Made by a program: the position numbers and the translations under genes. Under the pieces are notes generated by a model. That model did not search any database. It was not told where the DNA came from and worked only from the letters and a program-made list of their open reading frames with translations. This document shows positions 48,696-57,480 of a DNA stretch of 64,000 nt, piece after piece. Position 1 is the first letter of the stretch; each line of letters opens with the position of its first letter. The DNA comes from JADJWR01 sp963847675 (GTDB lineage Bacteria > Pseudomonadota > Gammaproteobacteria > Burkholderiales > Burkholderiaceae_F), in the NCBI GenBank assembly GCA_963847675.1, contig CAWKAP010000003.1, forward strand, positions 186,001-250,000. The letters are read 5' to 3'.

Positions 48696-51600
48696 TCAGG
48701 CAGCAACGTCGATCTGCGTGCCCTGCGCCGTCACCAGCGCGAGGCGCACCGGCTTGTCGCGGCGAATCTCGCCCAGCACCTGCGCGTAACGCCGCACCTG
48801 CCCTTCGTACTGCACGCGTTCAGGCTCGCCGACACGCCACTTGAAGTCGATGATCCACAGCGCATCTTCGAGTTCGACGAGCCGGTCGACGCGCAGCACT
48901 TCGCCGTCGGCGGCCACCAGTTCGATTTCTGCATGCGCTGCGCCGGCGAAGAGATGCGGCAGGCGGCTTCGCACGCGCGCCGCCGCAGCCGCGACCTGTT
49001 CGCCCTGCTCGCGCGTCAGTCCGTACGTTCCAGCGATGCTCTCCACCTGCGCCGCTTCGCCCAGTTCGAGCAGCGCGTGCCAGGCGCGGCCGAGCCGTTG
49101 CGCGTCCGATTCCGGCGCCTCGGACACCCGGCTGCCGGTCGGCATCGGCTCGGGCAGGAAGTCGCGCACCTCGCGCAGGCTATCGCCCGGCGGTCGCCGC
49201 TGCGCCTCGGCAGCGCCGGCCGACAGCGATTCGGCCCGCTGCAGCCGCGTGTACCAGGTCTCGTCCCTGATCGTCTGCCCGCCTTCGGCTCCGCTGGCGA
49301 TCAGCACCTGCTTCGCGCGGGTGGCGGCCACGTAGAGCAGGTTCCAGTCCTCCTGTTCGCGCTGCGCGTCGTCATCGGCAAACCAGTCCGCGCGCGCCTC
49401 GTCGCGCGCCTGCTCGCCGCGCGCCACCAGCGAAACGTGCTCCGGCGCGGCGGCCTGCGGCGGCCAGACCACCAGCACGCTGCCGGCCTCCGCCGCCATT
49501 GGGCGCACGTGCACGTCGGCCAGGGCGACGATGTCCGCTTCGAGACCCTTGGCGCCGTGGATCGTCATCACCCGCACGGCATTGCCGACGTCGGCCAGGC
49601 CCTGGTCGGGCGCCTCCTCGGGCGCGTGCCGCTTCAGCCCGGCGAGTTCGTCGATGAAGCGCGGCAGGCTCGGGTAGCGGCCGGCGTCGATGGCGAGCGC
49701 CAGTTCGATGAAGGCGTCGAGGTTGGCCTGTACCTGCGCATGCAGCGCCGCCGGCGCGACCGCGGCGTAGCGTCGGCGTACGTCGCCTTCGAAGTAGACG
49801 CGGTCGAGCAGGTCGTGCACGGGCAGCACGCCGGCCAGTTCGCGCCAGCGGGTCAGCAGGCGCAGCGCGCGCGAGAGCGGCGCTTCGCCGTCGCCCCCGC
49901 CCTCCTCCCGCGCGCCGGGCGAGGAAGCGGCGCGCGACTGCAGCCGCTGCCACCACGTGGCGCCCGGCGTCTGCGCGAGCCGGATCAGGTCGTCGTCGGT
50001 GCAGCCAAAGATCGGCGAGCGCAGCGCGCGCGCCAGGCGCAGGTCGGCAGACGGCGTGGTGAGGAATTCGAGCAGCGCGGTCAGGTCGTCGGCTTCCAGC
50101 GTCTGCAGCAGTCCGCCGCGGCGGTCGCTGACGAAGGGCACGCCGGCCTCGCGCAGCGCGCGCTCGTACTGCTCCAGGTGCGTGCGCCGGCGCACCAGCA
50201 GCAGCACGTCGGAGAAGCGCGCCGCGCGCTCGCCCTGCTCGTCGTGAACATGCAGGCTGGACACCCAGTGCAGGATCTCGTTGGCCAGCACGCGACCCTC
50301 GCGATAGCGGGCTTCGTTGTCGCGCTCGGTGCGCGGCGTGGTCAGCACGTCGCGCAAAGCGTCGCCGTCTTCGCGCGGCGGCGAAGGCGCTGCCTCGGCG
50401 AGCGGCAGCAGCACGAACGCGCCTCGTTCCCGTGCGCGCGTGCTCTGCGGCTGGTACAGCGGATTGCCCGGCATCACGTGATTGAGCACGTCGATCACCA
50501 CCTGCGCGTTGCGGCGGGTGACGTTGGTGCGCAGATGCACGGCACCGAAATCGGCGCACAGCAGTCCGGCTGCCGCGTCGAACACACGCGGCTCGGCGCG
50601 GCGGAAGCGGTAGATCGACTGCTTCGGATCGCCGACGACGAACACGCTCGGCCGGTCTGCCGGTGCGCCCTGCTCCGCCTCGCCCGCATCCAGTTCGCCA
50701 TAGCCGGCCAGCCACGACTGCAGCACCTGCCACTGCAGCGGATTGGTGTCCTGGAACTCGTCGATCAGGATGTGGCGATAGCGCGCGTCGAGCCGCACCT
50801 GCATGTAGGCGGCGTGATCCGGGTCGGCGAGCAAGCGGTGCGCGTGCCATTCGAGGTCGGTGAAGTCGAGCGCCTGCTGCTGCGCCTTCAGCCGCTGGTA
50901 GGCGTCGATCAGCAGGCGGCCGCAGGCCAGCGCCGCCTCGTTGAGCTTCAGTGCCCGCCAGGTCCGGTGCGCGGCGGTGAGCCGTTCGAGGCGCCCGACG
51001 ACGATGCCGTGCGCCTGCGCGTAGCGCTGCGCCTGCGCCGCGGTCGCGAGCTTCGGCGCCACGCGTTCCGGCGCCAGCGCCTTGATGGGGGTGTGCTCGC
51101 CCTTCGTCAGCACGATCAGGCCCGCGTCGCGAAAGTCCCGTGCCACGTTCGGTGAAGGCTCGGCGAGCCACCGGCCCGCGCGCTCGGCGGCGTCTTCGGC
51201 CGTCTTCAGCGGTTTGCCGAACGAGCGCCACAGTTCGGACAGCGAGCGGACCGCTTCGACGAACTCCGGCGCGCGGACCTGCGCGCGCGGATCGTCTTCG
51301 CCCGCCGCGCGCAGCGGCGCCAGCGAGCGTGCCACGGCAGCGTCTTCGTCGCCGCCGGCAAAGCTCCACCACTCGGCGCGCTTGCCGAGCAACTGCATCA
51401 GCAGCTTGCGCGCGGAATCTTCGCCGATCTCGTCGAGAAGCCACTCCCACGCCGCGCGCTGCGCCGCACGCTCCGGACGCACGACCTGCGCGGTGAAGTG
51501 CAGCCATGCGTCGGCGCGCAACTGGTCGACCGCCTCGAGCAGCACCGGCGCGTACGGCACGCCGGCGCCGAGCGGCGCGCCCGCCGCCAGCTGCCAGAAC

Positions 51601-51998
51601 CAGCCGTGGAAGGTCTCGATCGCCATCGGCACGCGGGCCGTGACCACCCGTTCGTACAGGCCGCGCGCCGGCGCCACGGCCGCGAGCGCAGCAGCCGGTG
51701 TCATGCCGCGCTGCTGCAACCAGTCGACTACCGCGTCGTCGTCGGCCTGCGCGAGGTCCTGCAGATCCTTGAGAAGTCGCGCGCGCATTTCCTGCGCCGC
51801 GCGGCGCGTGAAGGTGATTGCAAGGATCTGACCCGGCGCGGCCCCATCGAGCAGCGCGCGGACGATGCGGCCGACCAGCAGCCAGGTCTTGCCGCTGCCG
51901 GCGCAGGCCTCGACGATGACGCTGGCGCGCGGATCGCAGGCCCGCGCCTTGAACTCCGCCTCGTCGATCGGCTGCATGCCGGCCAGGTAGTCGCTCAC
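48696..51998 (-). CDS. addA: AddA-type helicase-nuclease
   Basis: UvrD-family superfamily 1A helicase with a C-terminal nuclease, partner of AddB in end resection. From GTG 51998 it has 1100 residues: Walker A ACAGSGKTWLLVGR, ITFTRRAAQEM, DFTDLEWHAHRLLAD, HILIDEFQDTNPLQW (motif II), GDPKQSIYRFR (motif III), VMTIHGAKGLEADIV (motif V), VAATRAKQVL (motif VI) and a nuclease core RVDRLVELEDALWIIDFKW. The GTG overlaps the stop of addB (GTGA). The order addB-addA upstream of trxA matches other proteobacteria. The GTG start is inferred from the overlap. Confidence 0.87.
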   Translation of the reverse strand: MSDYLAGMQPIDEAEFKARACDPRASVIVEACAGSGKTWLLVGRIVRALLDGAAPGQILAITFTRRAAQEMRARLLKDLQDLAQADDDAVVDWLQQRGMTPAAALAAVAPARGLYERVVTARVPMAIETFHGWFWQLAAGAPLGAGVPYAPVLLEAVDQLRADAWLHFTAQVVRPERAAQRAAWEWLLDEIGEDSARKLLMQLLGKRAEWWSFAGGDEDAAVARSLAPLRAAGEDDPRAQVRAPEFVEAVRSLSELWRSFGKPLKTAEDAAERAGRWLAEPSPNVARDFRDAGLIVLTKGEHTPIKALAPERVAPKLATAAQAQRYAQAHGIVVGRLERLTAAHRTWRALKLNEAALACGRLLIDAYQRLKAQQQALDFTDLEWHAHRLLADPDHAAYMQVRLDARYRHILIDEFQDTNPLQWQVLQSWLAGYGELDAGEAEQGAPADRPSVFVVGDPKQSIYRFRRAEPRVFDAAAGLLCADFGAVHLRTNVTRRNAQVVIDVLNHVMPGNPLYQPQSTRARERGAFVLLPLAEAAPSPPREDGDALRDVLTTPRTERDNEARYREGRVLANEILHWVSSLHVHDEQGERAARFSDVLLLVRRRTHLEQYERALREAGVPFVSDRRGGLLQTLEADDLTALLEFLTTPSADLRLARALRSPIFGCTDDDLIRLAQTPGATWWQRLQSRAASSPGAREEGGGDGEAPLSRALRLLTRWRELAGVLPVHDLLDRVYFEGDVRRRYAAVAPAALHAQVQANLDAFIELALAIDAGRYPSLPRFIDELAGLKRHAPEEAPDQGLADVGNAVRVMTIHGAKGLEADIVALADVHVRPMAAEAGSVLVVWPPQAAAPEHVSLVARGEQARDEARADWFADDDAQREQEDWNLLYVAATRAKQVLIASGAEGGQTIRDETWYTRLQRAESLSAGAAEAQRRPPGDSLREVRDFLPEPMPTGSRVSEAPESDAQRLGRAWHALLELGEAAQVESIAGTYGLTREQGEQVAAAAARVRSRLPHLFAGAAHAEIELVAADGEVLRVDRLVELEDALWIIDFKWRVGEPERVQYEGQVRRYAQVLGEIRRDKPVRLALVTAQGTQIDVAA

Positions 51999-54763
51999 GG
52001 CGCGGCCTCGTCGTCGCTGCTCTGCCAGTAATCGCGCCGGCACAGCCCGCGCATCTCGCAGTAGGCACACACGGCCTCGGCACCGATCGCCGGCAACGGC
52101 GCGCCCTCGGCGATGCGCTGCAGGTCGCCGCGCAGCCGCGCAGTCACCTGCTCGACCAGCCCGTCGAAACGCTGCGGCAGCGTCACCGTCTCGACGCCGC
52201 GCCTGTCGTCGCGCGCCCGGTCGAAGCTGACGTAAGCCGCCGTACTCGCTCCCTCGCCGAGCAGCAGGCCGTAGAACGGCAACTGGATGTCCTCGCCCGG
52301 CTCTTTCAGCGCTCTTCTCAGGGCGTCGACCGACTTCGCCTTGTAGTCGAGCACCTGCAGCTGCCCCTGTGGGTTGGCGTCGATGCGGTCGACGCGGCCG
52401 TGCAGCTCGATCTCGCGCCCGTCGCGCAGCGCCACGCGCAGCGCGTGGCGCGCCTCGCCGGCGCGAAAGCGCCAGCCGCCGGCGGCGTGCTGGCGCAGCC
52501 AGTCGACGTAGCCGTCGGCCAGGCCGTCGCAGCGGCGGGCGAAGGCGAGCATCGCCGGCGCGCCTTCGATCAGCGGCTCGAACACCCTGGCCGCGTGCCG
52601 GCGCAGGCTGGCGGCAAGCGGCACCGGGTCGAGCGTGTCGAACCCGGCGTCGCCCCACTCCTCGTGAAAGCGCTTCAGCACCCGGTGCAGCGCCTCGCCG
52701 AAATCGCGCTTGTCGGGCAGCTCGATCACGTCCTCGGGCTCGGCCAGTCCGAGCAGCCGTCGCGCATAAAACTGGTAGGCGCAGTCGACGAGGCTCTGGC
52801 ACTGGCTTGCCGAAACACGGTCGGGCAGCAGCGCCGCCGCGCCAGGCGCCGGCCGCGCGGCCGGCAAGGGCCGCACCTCGAACCTGCTCTCGGTCGGACG
52901 ACGCAACAGGTCGTCGCCGAGCGCCCGACGGCAGACGAGCTGAAGCCGCTGCAGCAGCGGCGACAGCGGGTTCGGTTCGTCGCCGCGGTGCATGCGCCAG
53001 GTCGCGGCCACGCGCGGCACGCTGGCCAGCAGCGCGACAAGCTGCGCGCCCTGCGCGCTCAGTTCGCGCTCGGCCGTCGCCAGGCCCAGCTCGGCGCGCA
53101 CGGCGTTCGACATGAAGAGCAGTTCGCCGGAGACGGCCGGCAGGTGCCGCGCATCGGCGCCGATCAGCACCGCGGCGTCGAAATGGCGCAGCGTGGCCGC
53201 GCCCAGCGACACCATCACGAGCGGCGAATCGACCTGCGTATCGACGAACGCGGCCTCCTCGAAGCGCGCGGCGAGCAGCGCGCGAAATTCGGCCAGCGAC
53301 ACGCGGCCGCTGGCGCCGGCCAGTTCGGCGCCGAGCAGGTCGATCTCGCGCAGCACGCTGCGGCCGACCGGGTCTTCGGACAGCGCTGCGCGCATGCCCA
53401 GCGCATCGATCACCGTGCCGAGCGCACGCAAGTGAGCGGCGAGGGTCGGCCCGGCGCGCTGTGTGATCTGCCGCTGTTCGACGATCCGGTCGAGCACCTC
53501 GGCAACGCCTGCAGCTTCGTCCGCCTGCACCGGCGCACGAGCGGCGTGATCGGCCAGCGCTCGGCGGATCGCGCCCGCGCCCTGCAGGGCGCCGCCGGCG
53601 CGGATGGCCCGCTCGAAGAAGGCCACCTCCTGCGCCTTGTTCGGTCGGCCGGCGAGCGTGAAGCCGGACTTCAGCCAGTCGAGCAGGTCGCGCCAGTAAA
53701 GGTCATCGGCAACCAGGTCGTACCAGCGCATCAGCGCCGCGGCAGCACTGGTGGTCGAGAGTTTCCAGCCGGTCTCGTCGCGCACCACCACCTGGGCGCG
53801 TTCGAGCAGCGCGCGAACGCGACGCGCGGTCAGCCGATCGAGCGCCACGAGAGCAATCGACTCGACGCCGGCGCGCCGCCAGTCGAGCACCTGCCTCGCG
53901 ACGGCGCTGGCTTCCTCTTCGAGAGAGGATGCGACCCGTATCGCCAGCGGCGGCGCCAGCGCGTCACCGGCCAGCGCGTCGCCACGGCGTGCGATCGGCG
54001 CGTCGCTTTCGACGCCGGCCAGCTCGGGCCAGGCAGCCGCCAGCAGCGGGCGCGCGCCGAGCGCACTGCGCACGTCGGCATCGATCAGCAGTACAGGAGC
54101 GCGCTGCGACCAGCGCTGCAGGAAGGCATGCTCCCAGGGAACGACGTCTTCGCCGGGCCGGCCGGTCAGGTAGACGAGTGGTGCGCTCGCTGCCGCGGCG
54201 CGCGCCTGCAGTTCGCGCAGCGCCGCGGTGGCGCCGTCACCGGCATCGCGGCGCGCGCGCCACAACTGCAGCACCAGTTGCGCCTGCGGCTGCAATGCAC
54301 GCGCCGCGCGACGGTGGAAGTGCCGGGCCAGGCTCGCCTGCAGCCGGCCGGCGAACGCGTCCGCATCGTCGACGGCCGCCCAGGTCAGTTCGTCGGCGAG
54401 CTGGGCGATGCCGGCTGCCAGCGACCACAGCGCGGCCGGCTGCGGACCGAACGAATCGCGCACCCAGGCGTTGGCGCGCAGCGCCGCGAAGAGTTCGGCA
54501 CGCGCCGCGGTGCCACTGTTGAGCGGCCGGCCGAGCCACGCTGCAAAGGGGGTGATGCGCGGCGGCATGAACGCCACACCACCGAGATGCTCGCGCAATG
54601 CGGCGCGTGCCAGCGCCGCGTGACAGCCGCCGGGCACGAGCCATGTCAGCGCGTGCAATTGCCGGGCGGGCAGGCCCTGCCGCGAAGCAAACGCCACGAC
54701 GCCGCGCGCGGCCTGCGGCCAGAACCGCGCATCGGCAGGAAGGATCAGGCGCTCGGTCGGCAC
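51995..54763 (-). CDS. addB: AddB-type nuclease subunit
   Basis: 922-residue partner of AddA (inactivated helicase plus nuclease). The C-terminal PD-(D/E)XK core reads HGRVDRIDANPQGQLQVLDYKA followed by QLPFYGLLLG. Four cysteines flank it (CAYQFY upstream, then CAYCEMRGLC), as in the AddB iron-sulfur domain. The start is uncertain: GTG 54763 leads into ERLILPADARFWPQAARGVV, which looks like the true N-terminus, while an ATG at 54952 runs into the trxA promoter. No ribosome site is visible. It is divergent from trxA. Confidence 0.8.
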   Translation of the reverse strand: MPTERLILPADARFWPQAARGVVAFASRQGLPARQLHALTWLVPGGCHAALARAALREHLGGVAFMPPRITPFAAWLGRPLNSGTAARAELFAALRANAWVRDSFGPQPAALWSLAAGIAQLADELTWAAVDDADAFAGRLQASLARHFHRRAARALQPQAQLVLQLWRARRDAGDGATAALRELQARAAAASAPLVYLTGRPGEDVVPWEHAFLQRWSQRAPVLLIDADVRSALGARPLLAAAWPELAGVESDAPIARRGDALAGDALAPPLAIRVASSLEEEASAVARQVLDWRRAGVESIALVALDRLTARRVRALLERAQVVVRDETGWKLSTTSAAAALMRWYDLVADDLYWRDLLDWLKSGFTLAGRPNKAQEVAFFERAIRAGGALQGAGAIRRALADHAARAPVQADEAAGVAEVLDRIVEQRQITQRAGPTLAAHLRALGTVIDALGMRAALSEDPVGRSVLREIDLLGAELAGASGRVSLAEFRALLAARFEEAAFVDTQVDSPLVMVSLGAATLRHFDAAVLIGADARHLPAVSGELLFMSNAVRAELGLATAERELSAQGAQLVALLASVPRVAATWRMHRGDEPNPLSPLLQRLQLVCRRALGDDLLRRPTESRFEVRPLPAARPAPGAAALLPDRVSASQCQSLVDCAYQFYARRLLGLAEPEDVIELPDKRDFGEALHRVLKRFHEEWGDAGFDTLDPVPLAASLRRHAARVFEPLIEGAPAMLAFARRCDGLADGYVDWLRQHAAGGWRFRAGEARHALRVALRDGREIELHGRVDRIDANPQGQLQVLDYKAKSVDALRRALKEPGEDIQLPFYGLLLGEGASTAAYVSFDRARDDRRGVETVTLPQRFDGLVEQVTARLRGDLQRIAEGAPLPAIGAEAVCAYCEMRGLCRRDYWQSSDDEAAP

Positions 54764-54963
54764 GGCGGCACGATAGTGGAAACGCGCCAGCGCCGGGCCG
54801 CGGGGAAACCAAACCCCGCACGGCACGGCCACGGTGCTACCATTACGGCAATTCAGGCCATCGTCCGATCGCCCCGCGGGCGCTGCCGGCCGGTCTTGAT
54901 CCCCGTAAGGCCCCACCTTCTCCCTGTTTCCGTGCGCCTGTTGCGGCGCCAAGAGGACGTTCC

Positions 54964-55290
54964 ATGAGCGAAGCCATCAAGTACGTGAGCGACGCGTCGT
55001 TCGACGCCGACGTGTTGAAGTCCGACGAGCCGGTGCTGGTCGACTACTGGGCCGAGTGGTGCGGCCCGTGCCGGATGATCGCGCCGATCCTCGACGAGGT
55101 CGCCGGCGACTACAAGGGCAAGCTCAAGGTCGCCAAGCTGAACGTCGACGAGAACCAGGCCACGCCGGCCAAGTACGGCATCCGCGGCATCCCGACGCTG
55201 ATGCTGTTCAAGAACGGCGCCGTGGTCGGCACGAAGGTCGGCGCGCTGTCCAAGTCGCAGCTGACCGCCTTCATCGAAAGCAACATCTAG
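54964..55290 (+). CDS. trxA: Thioredoxin 1
   Basis: 108-residue general disulfide reductase with WAEWCGPCRMIAP (active-site CGPC) and the cis-Pro loop IRGIPTLMLFKNG. ATG 54964 has an AGAGGA site. Located between the divergent addB and rho, the standard order in the group. A 9-bp GC hairpin follows at 55299-55319. Confidence 0.96.
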   Translation: MSEAIKYVSDASFDADVLKSDEPVLVDYWAEWCGPCRMIAPILDEVAGDYKGKLKVAKLNVDENQATPAKYGIRGIPTLMLFKNGAVVGTKVGALSKSQLTAFIESNI

Positions 55291-55298
55291 TCGGACCG

Positions 55299-55319
55299 GG
55301 TCGGGCCGCCGGCCCGACC
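55299..55319 (+). terminator. Strong hairpin after trxA, no T-run
   Basis: GGTCGGGCC and GGCCCGACC pair perfectly (9 bp, GCC loop) just after the trxA stop, without a following T-run. It could be a weak terminator, an RNA-stability element or a feature of the rho leader, which is commonly autoregulated. Confidence 0.45.
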
Positions 55320-55387
55320 ACGACTGCTTCATTCCCTCGCGGGCGCCTGCCTGTCCCCCGGCGCCCCACCTCTCCCGCCGAAGCCCC

Positions 55388-56650
55388 ATGCAACTTTCCG
55401 AACTCAAAGCCCAGCACGTGTCGCAGTTGATCGACATGGCCGGCACGCTCGAAATCGACAACGCCAACCGGATGCGCAAACAGGAACTGATGTTTGCGAT
55501 CCTGAAGAAGAAGGCCAAGGCCGGCGAGCCGATCTTCGGCGACGGCACGCTCGAGGTGCTGCCCGACGGCTTCGGCTTCCTGCGCGCGCCCGAGTCTTCC
55601 TATCTGGCGAGCACCGACGACATCTACATCTCGCCGTCGCAGATCCGCCGCTTCAACCTGCACACCGGCGACTCGATCGAGGGCGAGGTGCGCACGCCGA
55701 AGGACGGCGAGCGCTACTTCGCGCTGGTCAAGGTCGACAAGGTCAACGGACAGCCGCCGGAGTCGACCAAGCACCGGATCCTGTTCGAGAACCTGACGCC
55801 GCTCTTTCCCGACGAGCCGCTGAAGCTGGAGCGCGACATCAAGGCCGAAGAGAACATCACCGGCCGCCTGATCGACATCATCGCGCCGATCGGCAAGGGC
55901 CAGCGCGGCCTGCTGGTGGCCAGCCCGAAGAGCGGCAAGACGGTACTGATGCAGCACATCGCGCACGCCATCGCCGCCAACCATCCGGACGTCATCCTGA
56001 TCGTGCTGCTGATCGACGAGCGGCCCGAGGAGGTCACCGAGATGCAGCGCTCGGTGCGCGGCGAGGTGGTGGCCTCGACCTTCGACGAACCGGCCGTGCG
56101 CCACGTGCAGGTCGCCGAGATGGTGATCGAGAAGGCCAAGCGGCTGGCGGAGAGCAAGAAGGACGTGGTGATCCTGCTCGACTCGATCACCCGCCTGGCG
56201 CGCGCCTACAACACGGTCGTGCCGGCCTCCGGCAAGGTGCTCACCGGCGGCGTCGACGCCAACGCGCTGCAGCGGCCGAAGCGCTTCTTCGGCGCGGCAC
56301 GCAACATCGAGGAAGGCGGGTCGCTCACCATCATCGCGACCGCGCTGATCGACACCGGCTCGCGGATGGACGACGTCATCTACGAGGAGTTCAAGGGCAC
56401 CGGCAACATGGAAATCCACATGGAGCGCCGGCTGGCCGAAAAGCGCGTCTATCCGGCGCTGAACGTGAACCGTTCCGGCACGCGCAAGGAAGAGATGCTG
56501 CTCGAGCCGGGCATCCTGCAGAAGGTCTGGATCCTGCGCAAGCTGCTCTACGGGATGGACGAGATCGAGGCGATGGAATTCCTGCTCGACAAGATGCGGC
56601 AGACCAAGAACAACGCCGAGTTCTTCGACATGATGCGGCGGGGCGGCTGA
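55388..56650 (+). CDS. rho: Transcription termination factor Rho
   Basis: Hexameric RNA helicase that ends transcription. 420 residues: N-terminal Rho domain (MQLSELKAQHVSQLIDMA), cold-shock RNA-binding domain with DGFGFLRAPESSYLASTDDIYIS, and the RecA-like motor with Walker A ASPKSGKTVL (near 176), LIDERPEEV, and the Q-loop region with RPKRFFGAARNIEEGGSL. It ends in the canonical AEFFDMM. Spacing from trxA is 97 bases. Confidence 0.97.
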   Translation: MQLSELKAQHVSQLIDMAGTLEIDNANRMRKQELMFAILKKKAKAGEPIFGDGTLEVLPDGFGFLRAPESSYLASTDDIYISPSQIRRFNLHTGDSIEGEVRTPKDGERYFALVKVDKVNGQPPESTKHRILFENLTPLFPDEPLKLERDIKAEENITGRLIDIIAPIGKGQRGLLVASPKSGKTVLMQHIAHAIAANHPDVILIVLLIDERPEEVTEMQRSVRGEVVASTFDEPAVRHVQVAEMVIEKAKRLAESKKDVVILLDSITRLARAYNTVVPASGKVLTGGVDANALQRPKRFFGAARNIEEGGSLTIIATALIDTGSRMDDVIYEEFKGTGNMEIHMERRLAEKRVYPALNVNRSGTRKEEMLLEPGILQKVWILRKLLYGMDEIEAMEFLLDKMRQTKNNAEFFDMMRRGG

Positions 56651-56689
56651 GTCCGCCCGCCGCGGATCGGCGCCGGGCGGCAGGCAGGT

Positions 56690-56718
56690 TTGCCCGGCCC
56701 GGCCGATTCGCGGATAAT
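56690..56718 (+). promoter_or_regulatory. Sigma-70 promoter for rpmE2
   Basis: TTGCCC (56690-56695), 17 bases, then GATAAT (56713-56718), about 85 bases before the rpmE2 ATG. It is the best sigma-70 match seen in the window, and suggests rpmE2 is expressed independently of rho. Confidence 0.6.
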
Positions 56719-56803
56719 CGCGCCCTTCCATCGATCGGCACGTAGTTCGGCAGCGCGGCGGGTCCGCGACGCGACGGAACCGGCGGCCCAAACGTGAGGC
56801 AAC

Positions 56804-57118
56804 ATGAAATCAGGCATCCACCCCGAATACCGCGAAGTCGTCTTCCAGGACATCTCCAGCGACTTCAGCTTCGTCACGCGCTCCACGCTCCAGACCAAGG
56901 ACAAGGTCGTCTGGAAGGACGGCAAGGAGTACCCGCTGTACAAGGTGGAGACGACCTCCGAGTCGCACCCGTTCTATACCGGCGCGCAGACGCGCGTGAC
57001 GGAAACGGGCCGCGTCGAGAAGTTCCGCCAGAAGTTCGCCGCCAAGACCGAGCAGGTCAACGCGGCGGCCGCGGTGGCCGCGGCGGAAGCGAGCGAAGCG
57101 AAGAAGCGGCGCCGCTGA
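56804..57118 (+). CDS. rpmE2: 50S ribosomal protein L31, type B
   Basis: 104-residue L31 of the zinc-free (C-minus) class: HPEYREVVFQDISSDFSFVTRST, no CxxC pairs, then SHPFYTGAQTRVTETGRVEKFRQKF. Past residue 80 it carries an Ala/Glu/Lys extension. Type B L31 lacks the zinc site and in some bacteria replaces zinc L31 under zinc limitation, but here it is in the constitutive rho-adjacent place. It has its own promoter and terminator. Confidence 0.94.
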   Translation: MKSGIHPEYREVVFQDISSDFSFVTRSTLQTKDKVVWKDGKEYPLYKVETTSESHPFYTGAQTRVTETGRVEKFRQKFAAKTEQVNAAAAVAAAEASEAKKRRR

Positions 57119-57142
57119 GCACACTCCGAATTCAGCTTCGAT

Positions 57143-57172
57143 AGGGGACGGGTCCACACCCGTCCCCTTTTC
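57143..57172 (+). terminator. Intrinsic terminator of rpmE2
   Basis: AGGGGACGGGT (57143-57153) pairs perfectly with ACCCGTCCCCT (57158-57168) around a CCAC loop, followed by TTT. An 11-bp stem 25 bases after the stop codon: a strong rho-independent terminator. Confidence 0.9.
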
Positions 57173-57480
57173 ATTTTCGGTCAGCCGGCGCTGTCGAACC
57201 GCCTTTGCCGACGCGGACGGCGTGCGGGTCGTTCCGTTTTCGACGAGCCTGACGCGCAACGTTTCCCCGGCGAATCGAACGACGTGCGTGATCGTCGCCG
57301 CAAGGAAGCGACGGCACGAAGGGGCAGCGAGCTGCGTGGCCAGAGCAAGGCGCAGGTCGACACGGCTCATCCATTCGTTGATGCCATCCATGCGTGTCGC
57401 GCACGACGGCGATTGAGTCGCGCCGTCTTCGGGTTCACTGTGCCGCTCTCGATCGTCGCCGGACGAGGGAAGGAGCCACG
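57173..57480. other. 308-base gap before large gene, promoter region
   Basis: No supported gene on either strand. It is presumed to hold the promoter of the large gene at 57481, but no clear sigma-70 boxes are seen. A ribosome site (GGAAGGAG) lies just before 57481. Confidence 0.4.
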